From an uncultured SAR86 cluster bacterium (GTDB taxonomy: Bacteria; Pseudomonadota; Gammaproteobacteria; Magnimaribacterales; Magnimaribacteraceae), in assembly GCA_902574355.1 (NCBI GenBank), contig CACGNN010000006.1:1-64000 (forward strand): a stretch of 64,000 nt of DNA. The letters run 5' to 3'. The notes below the pieces were generated by a model that saw only the letters and a program-made list of their open reading frames with translations, was not told where the DNA came from and did no database searches. A program made the translations under genes and the position numbers. Below are positions 1 through 9,664 of the stretch, piece by piece. Numbering within the stretch: the first letter of the stretch is position 1; the number at the start of each line of letters is the position of its first letter.

Positions 1-1235
<1,235 letters not shown>

Positions 1236-1243
1236 AGATAATT

Positions 1244-1867
1244 GTGAATAAATCTAACTCATTGATACTAGCTTTGCCTAAGGGGAGGGTATATCAAGAC
1301 TTTATACCACTTTTAGATAAAACTCAGTTCGCAATAAAGGATGATGTAGAGAAATCCAGAAAGATGTTGCTTGATACAAAACATCCTAGCGTAAAAGTTT
1401 TAATTATCAGAGGATGGGATGTGCCCACATACATTACTTCTGGTGCTGCCGACATAGGTATTGTTGGAAAAGATATCCTCATGGAAAAGGAAGAGGAGGA
1501 GTTTGTGGAGTTGGCAGATCTTGGTCTTGGTAAGTGCAGATTATCCTTAGCAGGTTATGAAGACACTCTAACAGGTTCTGCAAGATTAAAAATAGCTACC
1601 AAATATCCTAAGAGCTCAATGAAATTTATGAACTCTATTGGAATACAACCTGAAATAATTTATCTAAATGGCGCACAAGAAATAGCTCCTGTACTTGGTT
1701 TGTCAGATGTGATTATAGATTTAGTAGATACTGGCAAAACTCTTACTGCGAATGGTCTTTCAGAAATTAAAACCATTGCAGATATTTCTACAAGATTAAT
1801 TGCTAACAAAGCATCAATTAAAACAAAATCTACATTTATTAATGAGATCATGGAAGCACTTAAGTAA
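1244..1867 (+). CDS. hisG: ATP phosphoribosyltransferase, short (HisZ-dependent) form
   Basis: First enzyme of histidine synthesis, condensing ATP with PRPP. The product of 207 residues starts at a GTG (LILALPKGR near the N-terminus) and contains the phosphate-binding segment VDTGKTLTANGL near residue 160. At this length it lacks the C-terminal regulatory ACT-like domain of the long enzyme; the short family works as a hetero-octamer with HisZ, a HisRS paralogue that is not encoded in this window. Its stop codon overlaps the hisD start by one base (TAATG), so the two are translationally coupled. Confidence 0.93.
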   Translation: MNKSNSLILALPKGRVYQDFIPLLDKTQFAIKDDVEKSRKMLLDTKHPSVKVLIIRGWDVPTYITSGAADIGIVGKDILMEKEEEEFVELADLGLGKCRLSLAGYEDTLTGSARLKIATKYPKSSMKFMNSIGIQPEIIYLNGAQEIAPVLGLSDVIIDLVDTGKTLTANGLSEIKTIADISTRLIANKASIKTKSTFINEIMEALK

Positions 1868-3165
1868 TGCTAATTTTCAATCAATTAGACACCAAAGAAA
1901 GCTCTTTCTCAAAAAGTTTTGATATCTATTTATTAGAAAGGAATAAGATATCTGGAGAGGTTTCTCAATTGGTTTCAGAAATTATTTTTAAAATCAGGAG
2001 CAAAGGTGATAATGCCTTAAGAGACTTAACGAAAGAATTTGATGGCTTCGATTCTGATGTTTTTAAAATTTCGAGTAAAGAAATTAATCAAATATTGAAA
2101 GGTTGCGACAAAGATATTTATAAGTCTCTTGAATATTCTTTTGAAAAAATACTTAATTATCAATCTCGATGTTTTACCTCTTTAAATTTGGAGGATACTG
2201 ACAATGAGATAACTCGAAAGTTTAGGGCTATAGAATCTGTAGGTATTTACGTACCAGGAGGCAAGGCCTCTTATCCTTCTACAGTATTAATGGGAGCTGC
2301 ACCAGCTATAGCTTGTGGTGTGAGTGATATTTCAATAACTTCTCCTGCTCAAAATGGAATTTTAAACACACTGACAATAGCTGCTGCAAAAATTGCAGGT
2401 ATAGAAAAAATTTATAGAATTGGAGGAGCTCAGGCAATTGCTGCTTTAGCTTTAGGAACAGATCAGATTCCTAAGGTCGATAAAATAATTGGCCCAGGAA
2501 ATATATTTGTTGCTGAGGCAAAAAAACAGCTTTTCGGCGAAGTGGGCATTGACTCAATAGCCGGTCCTTCTGAAATCCTTATCCTTGCAGATAGCTCTTC
2601 AAATCCAGAAACAATAGCTTGGGATCTTATGGCTCAATCTGAACACGACGCAGATGCATCAGGAGTTTTGATTTCGGATAGTGAAGAGATAATAGCTAAA
2701 GTAAAAGAAATCATATCAACTGAAATAGATTCCCTTGAAAGATGCTCTATTATTAAAGAATCAATCAGCTCAAATGGACTGATGATAAAAATCGATAATT
2801 TTTCTGAAGCTAAACAGTTAGTAAATAAGATTGCACCTGAACATTTGCATATAGCTTTTGATCATATGAATTATCATGATGAAAATTTATTAATAGCGGG
2901 CTTGATTCTAAAAGGAGAGAATTCAGCCAACTCTTTTTCTGATTATATTTTAGGTCCTAGCCATATACTGCCTACTAATTCATCTTCGAGATTTAGTTCA
3001 CCTCTATCGGTAGAAGATTTCCTAGTGAGTTATAGTTATATTTCACTAGATAGGGAAAAGAATATTAAACAATTCAATGAATATATTGAACATACTTCAA
3101 AGATAGCTAAAGCCGAGGGTTTGACAGCTCATGCTATAGCGGCAGAGAAAAGATTTAAAAATTAA
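1867..3165 (+). CDS. hisD: Histidinol dehydrogenase
   Basis: Zn- and NAD-dependent enzyme performing the last two oxidations of histidine synthesis. At 432 residues it has the usual length. Recognisable blocks are IYVPGGKASYPSTVLM, the NAD/zinc region GPGNIFVAEAKK followed by IAGPSEI, AQSEHDADA with metal/catalytic residues, and the C-terminal GPSHILPT segment. It starts within the hisG stop and ends head-to-head with the degS-like gene: both stop codons lie in one TTAA tetramer (3162-3165). Confidence 0.96.
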   Translation: MLIFNQLDTKESSFSKSFDIYLLERNKISGEVSQLVSEIIFKIRSKGDNALRDLTKEFDGFDSDVFKISSKEINQILKGCDKDIYKSLEYSFEKILNYQSRCFTSLNLEDTDNEITRKFRAIESVGIYVPGGKASYPSTVLMGAAPAIACGVSDISITSPAQNGILNTLTIAAAKIAGIEKIYRIGGAQAIAALALGTDQIPKVDKIIGPGNIFVAEAKKQLFGEVGIDSIAGPSEILILADSSSNPETIAWDLMAQSEHDADASGVLISDSEEIIAKVKEIISTEIDSLERCSIIKESISSNGLMIKIDNFSEAKQLVNKIAPEHLHIAFDHMNYHDENLLIAGLILKGENSANSFSDYILGPSHILPTNSSSRFSSPLSVEDFLVSYSYISLDREKNIKQFNEYIEHTSKIAKAEGLTAHAIAAEKRFKN

Positions 3166-4223
3166 TCTGCTTGTCCGGTTATCAAGATTAAATTTATGAT
3201 ATCAGAGCCTCTTTTTATCTCGAGCAGTATTTCTTCGCCCGGTTTAGACCTTGCAAATGTTTTGTATAAATTATCATACGTAGGGCTTTCTGAATTTATT
3301 GAGTTGATGACATCATCTTTCATAAGCCCACTTGTATAGGCTGGACCGTCCTCTACTACTTCTGAAATCACTAGTTGACCTCTTCTTAATAAATTCAGCC
3401 TCTCAATGCTAAAACCTAACCAACCGCGTCTTACTTCACCATACTGAATTAAGTCACTGATGATTTCCAAGGCATTCGTTGAAGGTATAGCCAAGCCTAT
3501 ACCTTCTGAACCACCAGTAGACGACCTTATAAGGGTGTTAATTCCAATCAATCTTCCTTTTGAATCTATTAATGCGCCTCCAGAGTTACCTCTGTTGATC
3601 GAAGCATCTGTTTGAATATAATTTGAATAAGGATTATCAAATTCTCTACCTGTTGCGCTCACAATACCCATACTTACTGATTGGCCAAGTCCATATGGAT
3701 TACCTATAGCAAGAACGATGTCTCCAATATTCACTTTATCTGAATCTTCAATTTCTATGGAAGGAAATATAATTTCATCGTTTTGAATCTTTAAAACTGC
3801 CAGGTCGGTTCCTTTATCAATGCCAATCAACTGAGCAATAAACTTGCGACCATCATATAATTCTGTTATCACCCTTAGGGAGTTATCTCCAACCACATGT
3901 TGATTTGTTAAAATATAACCATCAGAACTCAGAATAACTCCTGACCCTAGACTTGTTTTTACCTGTTGCCCTTTATTATTGAATATGGAATTAAATCTCC
4001 TTTGAGTGGGTAATTTTTTTTCTATTATTTGCTCGCTATAGATGTTTACTACAGCCGGTGAGGCCTTTTCTACTGCGTAGTTGTAGGAAAAAGCTGTATT
4101 ACTAAATTCATCTTTAACATATTTATCATCGTCATTTAAAAACATTAGTGAGATTACGAAGCCTATTGAAGCACCTACAAGTGAAAAAATAGAAAAATTA
4201 AATATTGATTTAGCTTTACTCAT
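3162..4223 (-). CDS. degS: DegS/AlgW-type inner-membrane serine protease
   Basis: Periplasmic trypsin-like protease with one PDZ domain, the family that starts the sigma-E envelope-stress cascade by cutting RseA/MucA. It has an N-terminal membrane anchor (residues about 9-29), a protease domain with the catalytic triad visible as H109 (TNQHVVG), D140 (GTDLAVLK) and S214 (RGNSGGAL), and a C-terminal PDZ domain from about residue 255. The single PDZ and the uncleaved anchor fit DegS rather than DegP/DegQ. Location next to hisD matches algW in pseudomonads. The cognate anti-sigma factor is not in this window. Confidence 0.9.
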   Translation of the reverse strand: MSKAKSIFNFSIFSLVGASIGFVISLMFLNDDDKYVKDEFSNTAFSYNYAVEKASPAVVNIYSEQIIEKKLPTQRRFNSIFNNKGQQVKTSLGSGVILSSDGYILTNQHVVGDNSLRVITELYDGRKFIAQLIGIDKGTDLAVLKIQNDEIIFPSIEIEDSDKVNIGDIVLAIGNPYGLGQSVSMGIVSATGREFDNPYSNYIQTDASINRGNSGGALIDSKGRLIGINTLIRSSTGGSEGIGLAIPSTNALEIISDLIQYGEVRRGWLGFSIERLNLLRRGQLVISEVVEDGPAYTSGLMKDDVINSINSESPTYDNLYKTFARSKPGEEILLEIKRGSDIINLILITGQAD

Positions 4224-4323
4224 ATATTTTTTTACTAACTAATCTTATTATCAAACCTTACAATACTTAAAATACATCGTAAATTTATAAACTTCTAGTT
4301 GAATATGACCGGTGTAAGCATTA

Positions 4324-4345
4324 AAATGCGCCCGCCTGCGCATTT
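4324..4345 (+). promoter_or_regulatory. Leader hairpin upstream of rplM
   Basis: A perfect 8-bp inverted repeat, AAATGCGC / GCGCATTT with a 6-base loop CCGCCT, lies 20 bases before the rplM start in an otherwise A+T-rich leader. L13 is known in E. coli to autoregulate rplM-rpsI through its mRNA leader, so this hairpin may be the operator for that control. The hairpin is seen directly; the regulatory role is inferred. Confidence 0.45.
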
Positions 4346-4364
4346 AGTCAACAAAAAAATATTA

Positions 4365-4793
4365 ATGAGAACAGAAAGTTATAAAAGAACAGATATTGAA
4401 GAAACCTGGATCATTATAGATGCAAAAGGAAAAACACTCGGTAGGTTTGCCAGTAAGATCGCAGATATTTTGTCAGGTAAAAACAAGCCTGAGTTCACTC
4501 CAAATGCTGATTTAGGTGACTACGTAGTTGTTATTAATGCTGCTGAAATTAATGTCACCGGTAAGAAATTAGACCAAAAAATATATTACAGGCATTCAGG
4601 TTACCCAGGAGGAATAAAATCCAAACCTTTGCGTAAAGTTATCGAAGAAACACCTACAGAAGCCATAAAAAAGGCCGTTAAGGGAATGTTGCCAAAAAGC
4701 AAATTAGGCAGACAAATGCTTACTAAGCTAAAGGTTTATAGTGATGAAAATCACCCTCATTCAGCCCAAAAACCAATCACATTAGAACTATAG
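4365..4793 (+). CDS. rplM: 50S ribosomal protein L13
   Basis: Large-subunit ribosomal protein needed early in 50S assembly. The start chosen is ATG 4365, giving 142 residues (MRTESYKR...), the normal family length; the frame stays open upstream to 4299 but that part would translate the leader hairpin. Family blocks WIIIDAKGKTLGRFAS, YRHSGYPGGIK and MLPKSKLGRQM are clear. Nine bases separate it from rpsI, the universal L13-S9 pair. Confidence 0.97.
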   Translation: MRTESYKRTDIEETWIIIDAKGKTLGRFASKIADILSGKNKPEFTPNADLGDYVVVINAAEINVTGKKLDQKIYYRHSGYPGGIKSKPLRKVIEETPTEAIKKAVKGMLPKSKLGRQMLTKLKVYSDENHPHSAQKPITLEL

Positions 4794-4802
4794 GAAAATA
4801 AA

Positions 4803-5189
4803 TTGGAACAAATTATTACAGTCGGTAGACGAAAGAGATCAACTGCAAGGGTATTTCTCCAGAAAGGTTCCGGTGAAATAATTGTAAACAAGAAAAAACT
4901 AGAAGTTTATTTCGGAAGAGAAGTTGCTCAAATGGTCGTTAAGCAACCTCTGGTTTCAACGGAATTATCGAAAGGTATTGATATTAAAGCTACAGTTTCA
5001 GGAGGTGGAAGCTTCGGCCAAGCAGGAGCAATAAGACTTGGAATTGCTCGAGCTTTGGTTGAATACGATGAGACTTTAAAACCCATTTTAAAAAAAGAAG
5101 GTTTCTTAACTAGAGATTCAAGAAAAGTTGAAAGGAAAAAAGTAGGTCTAAGGAAAGCAAGAAAAAGACCTCAATACTCAAAAAGGTAA
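4803..5189 (+). CDS. rpsI: 30S ribosomal protein S9
   Basis: Small-subunit head protein whose C-terminal tail reaches the P-site tRNA. The 128-residue product starts at a TTG, 9 bases after rplM. It shows the family N-terminus [12 protein letters not shown], the central [20 protein letters not shown] and the basic tail ending in QYSKR, which is complete. The petA start follows one base after the stop, so the ribosomal pair and the bc1 genes probably share a transcript. Confidence 0.97.
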   Translation: MEQIITVGRRKRSTARVFLQKGSGEIIVNKKKLEVYFGREVAQMVVKQPLVSTELSKGIDIKATVSGGGSFGQAGAIRLGIARALVEYDETLKPILKKEGFLTRDSRKVERKKVGLRKARKRPQYSKR

Positions 5190-5190
5190 T

Positions 5191-5787
5191 ATGCAACCAA
5201 AATCTCCTCCTAACCCAGGTAGAAGAAAATTTCTTATAAGCGCAACATCTGCGGTCGGTGCAGTAGGGGTCGCTGGTGCTGTAGTTCCCTTCATCAGTGC
5301 TTTTAACCCCAGCGCAGCAGCTGAAGCAGCCGGTGCCCCAGCAATCGCTGACATAGGAAAACTAGCTCCAGGAGAAATGATTATCGTAGAATGGAGAGGA
5401 ACTCCAATCTACGTAGTAAAGCATTCAGATGAGTCCATACAGGAAATAGACAAGAATTTAGAGAGACTTGCCGATCCCAACTCGGAAACTGAGGTTCAAC
5501 CTGATTATGCAAAAAATAAATATAGATCAAGAAAGCCCGGTATTTCAGTTCTATCAGCAGTTTGTACCCACCTTGGTTGTGCTCCTAAATATTACCCTCA
5601 ACTAGGAGTTGTAGATTTTGATTCCGAGTGGCAAGGAGGTTTCTTTTGTCCTTGTCATGGTTCAAAGTTCGATTTAGCCGGAAGAGTTTACGCAGGAGTT
5701 CCTGCCCCCGATAATTTAGCTGTGCCCCCACACTATTTTAAATCTGATGATATTTTAGTCATTGGAGAAGACGGAGATGTAGCGTAA
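5191..5787 (+). CDS. petA: Ubiquinol-cytochrome c reductase Rieske iron-sulfur subunit
   Basis: Carries the [2Fe-2S] cluster that takes the first electron from ubiquinol in the cytochrome bc1 complex. The N-terminus has a twin-arginine-type signal (R11-R12-K-F-L followed by an A/V/G-rich membrane helix, residues about 15-36), which stays as the membrane anchor. Cluster ligands are C125/H127 (CTHLGC) and C153/H156 (CPCHGS), with the second conserved cysteines C130 and C155. First gene of petABC; its last base is shared with the petB ATG. Confidence 0.96.
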   Translation: MQPKSPPNPGRRKFLISATSAVGAVGVAGAVVPFISAFNPSAAAEAAGAPAIADIGKLAPGEMIIVEWRGTPIYVVKHSDESIQEIDKNLERLADPNSETEVQPDYAKNKYRSRKPGISVLSAVCTHLGCAPKYYPQLGVVDFDSEWQGGFFCPCHGSKFDLAGRVYAGVPAPDNLAVPPHYFKSDDILVIGEDGDVA

Positions 5788-7025
5788 TGGTCACAAAATT
5801 AATGAACTGGTTCGATGATAGATTGCCTTTAACCGCAACTATAGAAAGACACCTGACAAAATATCCTGCTCCAATAAATATGAATATATGGTACCTAGCA
5901 GGGGTACTTCTTGTGGTAGTGCTTGTAATACAACTTGCATCCGGCATTTGGCTCTTAATGAATTATGAACCAACAGCCGAAGGTGCTTTCGCTTCCATCC
6001 AATACATCATGAGAGACGTTAAATATGGCTATATAATAAGATACATGCATACAACAGGAGCATCTGCTTTCTTTGCATTGATATTTTTGCATATGTTCCG
6101 TGGAATGATGTATGGCTCTTATCAAAAACCAAGAGAGCTTTTGTGGGTTCTGGGTTGGATTACATACTTCTTACTCTGCGCACTAGGATTTACTGGATAT
6201 GTCCTTCCCTGGGGACAAATGTCTTTTTGGGCAGCTCAAGTAATTATGTCTCTCTTCGGATCGATTCCTTATATCGGAGAAGATTTACTTACGTGGATAA
6301 GAGGTGACTATCTTATTTCTGGTATAACACTAAATAGACTTTTTGCTTTTCATGTTGTTCTTTTGCCGTTAGCATTGATAGCCGTTGTATTTGTTCATAT
6401 ATTGGCGCTTCATGAGGTGGGTTCTAACAATCCAGATGGAGTGGATGTCAAGAAATTTAAAGATGCTGATGGTGTTCCTTTAGATACAAAACCATTTTTT
6501 CCCTATGATGTAATGCATGATTTATATGCAATTGGTGTATTTTTAATCTTCTTTGTGGCAATTATGTTCTTCTATCCAGACGGGGGTGGGTACGTGATTG
6601 AATATGTTAACTATGAAGCAGCTGATAACTTAAAGACACCTGAGCATATTGTTCCCTCCTGGTACTACACTCCTTACTATGCAATGTTGAGAGCAGTTAC
6701 TTTTCCTTTATTTGGATTGACAGCGAAATTCCTTGGATTTGTTGTAATGGCCGCAGGTATTGCAATTTTTGTAGCTCTACCATGGTTAGATAGAAGCCCA
6801 GTAAAATCAATAAAATATAAAGGTATCTACAGCAAATTCTTCTTGGCTTTATTTGTAGTTAGTTTCCTAGTTCTAGGCTATCTCGGTGCAGTCCCATCTA
6901 CACCTGCAAGAACAATTGCTGCACAGATATTCACTGTATGCTACTTTGCTTACTTTTTGTTAATGCCTATATATTCAAAATACGAAACATGTAAGCCCGT
7001 GCCTGATAGGGTGCCCCTGGGATGA
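5787..7025 (+). CDS. petB: Cytochrome b subunit of bc1 complex
   Basis: Membrane subunit carrying haems bL and bH and both quinone sites. The 412 residues show eight or more membrane helices and the four haem histidines H88, H102 (helix B) and H189, H204 (helix D). The Qo-site tetrapeptide, usually PEWY, reads PSWY at residues 290-293, so the conserved glutamate is absent; see findings. The start overlaps the petA stop by one base (TAATGG) and the stop overlaps petC (ATGA). Confidence 0.97.
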   Translation: MVTKLMNWFDDRLPLTATIERHLTKYPAPINMNIWYLAGVLLVVVLVIQLASGIWLLMNYEPTAEGAFASIQYIMRDVKYGYIIRYMHTTGASAFFALIFLHMFRGMMYGSYQKPRELLWVLGWITYFLLCALGFTGYVLPWGQMSFWAAQVIMSLFGSIPYIGEDLLTWIRGDYLISGITLNRLFAFHVVLLPLALIAVVFVHILALHEVGSNNPDGVDVKKFKDADGVPLDTKPFFPYDVMHDLYAIGVFLIFFVAIMFFYPDGGGYVIEYVNYEAADNLKTPEHIVPSWYYTPYYAMLRAVTFPLFGLTAKFLGFVVMAAGIAIFVALPWLDRSPVKSIKYKGIYSKFFLALFVVSFLVLGYLGAVPSTPARTIAAQIFTVCYFAYFLLMPIYSKYETCKPVPDRVPLG

Positions 7026-7861
7026 ACAACAAAAGTCGAATTCTCACCTTTGTTGTAATTGTTGCAGCTAGTTTCGGTTCTTTAAAAGTTCATTCTGCTG
7101 CTGGAGCTGCTTGTGGTAGTTTCCTGTCAGAGGATGGTCTTACAAAGGGAGAATGCAAAGAGGCATATATAAATGCAAAAGATAAAGCCTCACTTCAACG
7201 AGGAGCACAAGTCTATATGAATTACTGTTTAGGCTGCCATTCCTTGAAATATGCAAGATACAAAAAGGTATCTGAAGATTTGGAAATCCCTCTTAGTATG
7301 TTTCAGGAAAATCTGATATTTGGTGATCAGAAGATGGGAGATTTAATCCAAGTAGGAATGGATCCAAAAGAAGCAAAAGAATGGTTTGGAAATGCACCAC
7401 CGGATTTAACCCTTGAAGCCGGCTTAAGAGGACCTGACTGGATATATACTTACCTTACAAGCTTCTATATTGATGAATCAAGACCCTTGGGTGTGAATAA
7501 TAAGGTTTATGAAAATGTTGGAATGCCTCATGTTTTAATTGATATGCAAGGAACTCCTAGATCAATATGTAAACAAATTCTTGCGTATGCAGATAATGGT
7601 GGCATAAAGCAGGATCCTCTAACTGGTGAACAGCTTACAGAAGAAAAATGTGGTTTTCTCCAGGTTGACAACGGCACTGGTGAAATGAGCCCCGAACAGT
7701 TTGATAAGGCTATGCTAGATCTTACTAACTTCCTAGCTTACATGACTGATCCACTGAAGGTTGAAAGAGAGACTATTGGAACTTATGTTTTACTGTACCT
7801 CTTTATTTTTACAATGCTTAGCTATCTTCTCTATAGAGAATTTAAGAAAGATCTTCACTAA
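7022..7861 (+). CDS. petC: Cytochrome c1 subunit of bc1 complex
   Basis: Covalent-haem subunit that passes electrons from the Rieske protein to a soluble cytochrome c. The N-terminus has a Sec signal (residues about 5-28). The haem site is C69-L-G-C72-H73 in YMNYCLGCHSLKY, the likely sixth ligand is the Met of VGMPHVL, and a C-terminal transmembrane anchor (YVLLYLFIFTMLSYLLY) ends the protein. At 279 residues it is slightly longer than classical c1 proteins. It overlaps petB by 4 bases. Confidence 0.96.
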   Translation: MNNKSRILTFVVIVAASFGSLKVHSAAGAACGSFLSEDGLTKGECKEAYINAKDKASLQRGAQVYMNYCLGCHSLKYARYKKVSEDLEIPLSMFQENLIFGDQKMGDLIQVGMDPKEAKEWFGNAPPDLTLEAGLRGPDWIYTYLTSFYIDESRPLGVNNKVYENVGMPHVLIDMQGTPRSICKQILAYADNGGIKQDPLTGEQLTEEKCGFLQVDNGTGEMSPEQFDKAMLDLTNFLAYMTDPLKVERETIGTYVLLYLFIFTMLSYLLYREFKKDLH

Positions 7862-7882
7862 TTTCCCTAAATAGGAGTTTTT

Positions 7883-8521
7883 ATGGTTTCACTTAGCAAT
7901 AGAACGTCAATGGCACTTTTCTCAGATCCAATGGATCATTATAGCCACAGAGTAAGGATAGTTATGGAAGAAAAGGGTGTTACTAGTGAAATAATTGATT
8001 CTGATACTAATGATTTAAGTGATGAGATTCTAGAGGTAAGTCCTTATGCAGAATTACCCGTATTGGTTGATAGAGATGTTTGTCTATATGACTCTTTGAT
8101 CCTAATGGAGTACTTAGATGAACGGTTTCCTCATCCACCACTTCTGCCTGTTTATCCAGTCTCTAGGGCACATATTCGATTATTCATCCAAAGAATAGAA
8201 AAAGATTGGTGCGAGATATTTGATGAGTTAATTAAAGGAAATCAAACGGAGGCTAAAGCTAAAAAATTACGTACCGAATTAAAATCTCAAATATTGGGAA
8301 TGTCTCAAATACTCAAAGAGAAGCCTTATTTTATGTCAGATGAATTCAGCCTTGTAGATTGTTGCATAGCTCCTATTCTATGGAGACTCCCCTTAATTGG
8401 TATAGAGCTTCAAAAAGATTCTAAAACTAAATCTATCTATGAATATATGCAGAGAGTTTTCACAAAACCTTGTTTTATTAATAGTTTGTCTGAGCTTGAG
8501 AGAGATATAAGGTCTACTTAG
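7883..8521 (+). CDS. sspA: Stringent starvation protein A (GST-fold RNA polymerase-associated protein)
   Basis: SspA binds RNA polymerase and alters transcription under starvation and acid stress in E. coli. The 212 residues have a thioredoxin/GST N-terminal domain (LFSDPMDHYSHRVRIVMEEKGV, about residues 12-33) and an all-helical GST C-terminal domain. A good ribosome site (AGGAG, 9 bases before ATG 7883) supports the start. It follows petC by 21 bases, the conserved petABC-sspA order. The usual next gene sspB is absent; an LpoA-like gene on the other strand follows instead. Confidence 0.93.
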   Translation: MVSLSNRTSMALFSDPMDHYSHRVRIVMEEKGVTSEIIDSDTNDLSDEILEVSPYAELPVLVDRDVCLYDSLILMEYLDERFPHPPLLPVYPVSRAHIRLFIQRIEKDWCEIFDELIKGNQTEAKAKKLRTELKSQILGMSQILKEKPYFMSDEFSLVDCCIAPILWRLPLIGIELQKDSKTKSIYEYMQRVFTKPCFINSLSELERDIRST

Positions 8522-8526
8522 TTTTT

Positions 8527-9657
8527 CTATAAAACCTTTATTCCTTTAGTAGTTATCTCAAATAGATAAGGAATCCTTTTGTGTTTTTTTCGATCCAGAC
8601 TTATTTTTCCAGTCAGACCTTTATAGATAAAGTCTTTTGAATTAACAGAACCATACTGCAAGAGAATAATTTCAAAAGCATCATATCCAATAGCAAACTC
8701 TCGAGTTCTATTTACTTCAGCTATATATTTAGGCATCTCAATGGGCATCATGATAGGCATATCTGAATGAATAGACCCAATAAGATCTTTTTCAAGAGGT
8801 TGATATTTTTCATTTGTATTCCAACTATTAAGTATGAAAATATCAAAATCCTTTTCAGATATATAGTCTATTGCTGGCTTTAGATTCCTTGCATCTTTTA
8901 GGTCTAATGATAAGAAAAAGGTATCAATATCACTTCGGCTTCTTGAAGTTGCCGTAACTGTCTCCGAAAGCCTTCTAGATAACTTTCTAATCCTTTCATT
9001 GCTTCTGTCAACCAATAGAATTTCAGAGAACATAGTTTGACTAGTTGTCTCATTATTGTATGTTTTAGAAGTCACGATTTCTTTTTTATAATCTATCAAC
9101 AAATTAACAATGTTATTTTTATCAATATTATTTTTACTATCTATGACAACAAACCTAGAGGAACTTTCTGGAATATTTTGAATTAATTTATATTTTTCTT
9201 CTTCTCTAGAGACTATAAAAGTATTCTCAAATCCTATTTCATCTAAGTTATTTGAGACATATAAAGTTTTAGTCTTAGAGAGTTTTTGAATACATTCCTT
9301 ATAAGATTTATCCATTGGCAGATTTGAAATATGGAAAATTATATTGAGGTTCGTTTTGTTTTCTTCAATTTTGCATTGAGTATATGTGATAGGTGAGAGA
9401 ACTATTTTTGGGATGTAGGAAATTCTCGAATTATAAAAAAAGGAATTTGCAATGAACCCTTTAATCTCTTTCGGCAGTAGAATGTTCTCATCGTTCTGAA
9501 AGAAAAATACATTAATTGTCTGAGGTAGAGATTTAATTTTATAGTTAAATTGAGGCTTTTGAATTAGAGTATTTGAAGATTCGCCTTTATCGCTTTTCGG
9601 AATTGATGAACATGCGGACACAAGAAGGATGATTAAAATCAAGTATATATTTTTCAT
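8527..9657 (-). CDS. lpoA: LpoA/LppC-like outer-membrane lipoprotein (short)
   Basis: Probable activator of penicillin-binding protein 1A. The N-terminus is a lipoprotein signal with lipobox VSAC (Cys16). The C-terminal end, YKGLTGKISLD about 30 residues from the end, matches the GLTG-x-LSLD block of the LppC family, and the position divergent from rsmI is that of lpoA in E. coli. At 376 residues it is much shorter than E. coli LpoA (about 680), so the N-terminal TPR domain seems absent and only the periplasmic-binding-protein-like domain remains. The middle is highly divergent, so the name rests on ends plus context. Confidence 0.72.
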   Translation of the reverse strand: MKNIYLILIILLVSACSSIPKSDKGESSNTLIQKPQFNYKIKSLPQTINVFFFQNDENILLPKEIKGFIANSFFYNSRISYIPKIVLSPITYTQCKIEENKTNLNIIFHISNLPMDKSYKECIQKLSKTKTLYVSNNLDEIGFENTFIVSREEEKYKLIQNIPESSSRFVVIDSKNNIDKNNIVNLLIDYKKEIVTSKTYNNETTSQTMFSEILLVDRSNERIRKLSRRLSETVTATSRSRSDIDTFFLSLDLKDARNLKPAIDYISEKDFDIFILNSWNTNEKYQPLEKDLIGSIHSDMPIMMPIEMPKYIAEVNRTREFAIGYDAFEIILLQYGSVNSKDFIYKGLTGKISLDRKKHKRIPYLFEITTKGIKVL

Positions 9658-9664
9658 TTAACTC

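Noticed and set aside
4299-4364. N-terminal extension of L13 from 4299
   Set aside because: It would translate the leader hairpin and exceed the fixed family length of 142.
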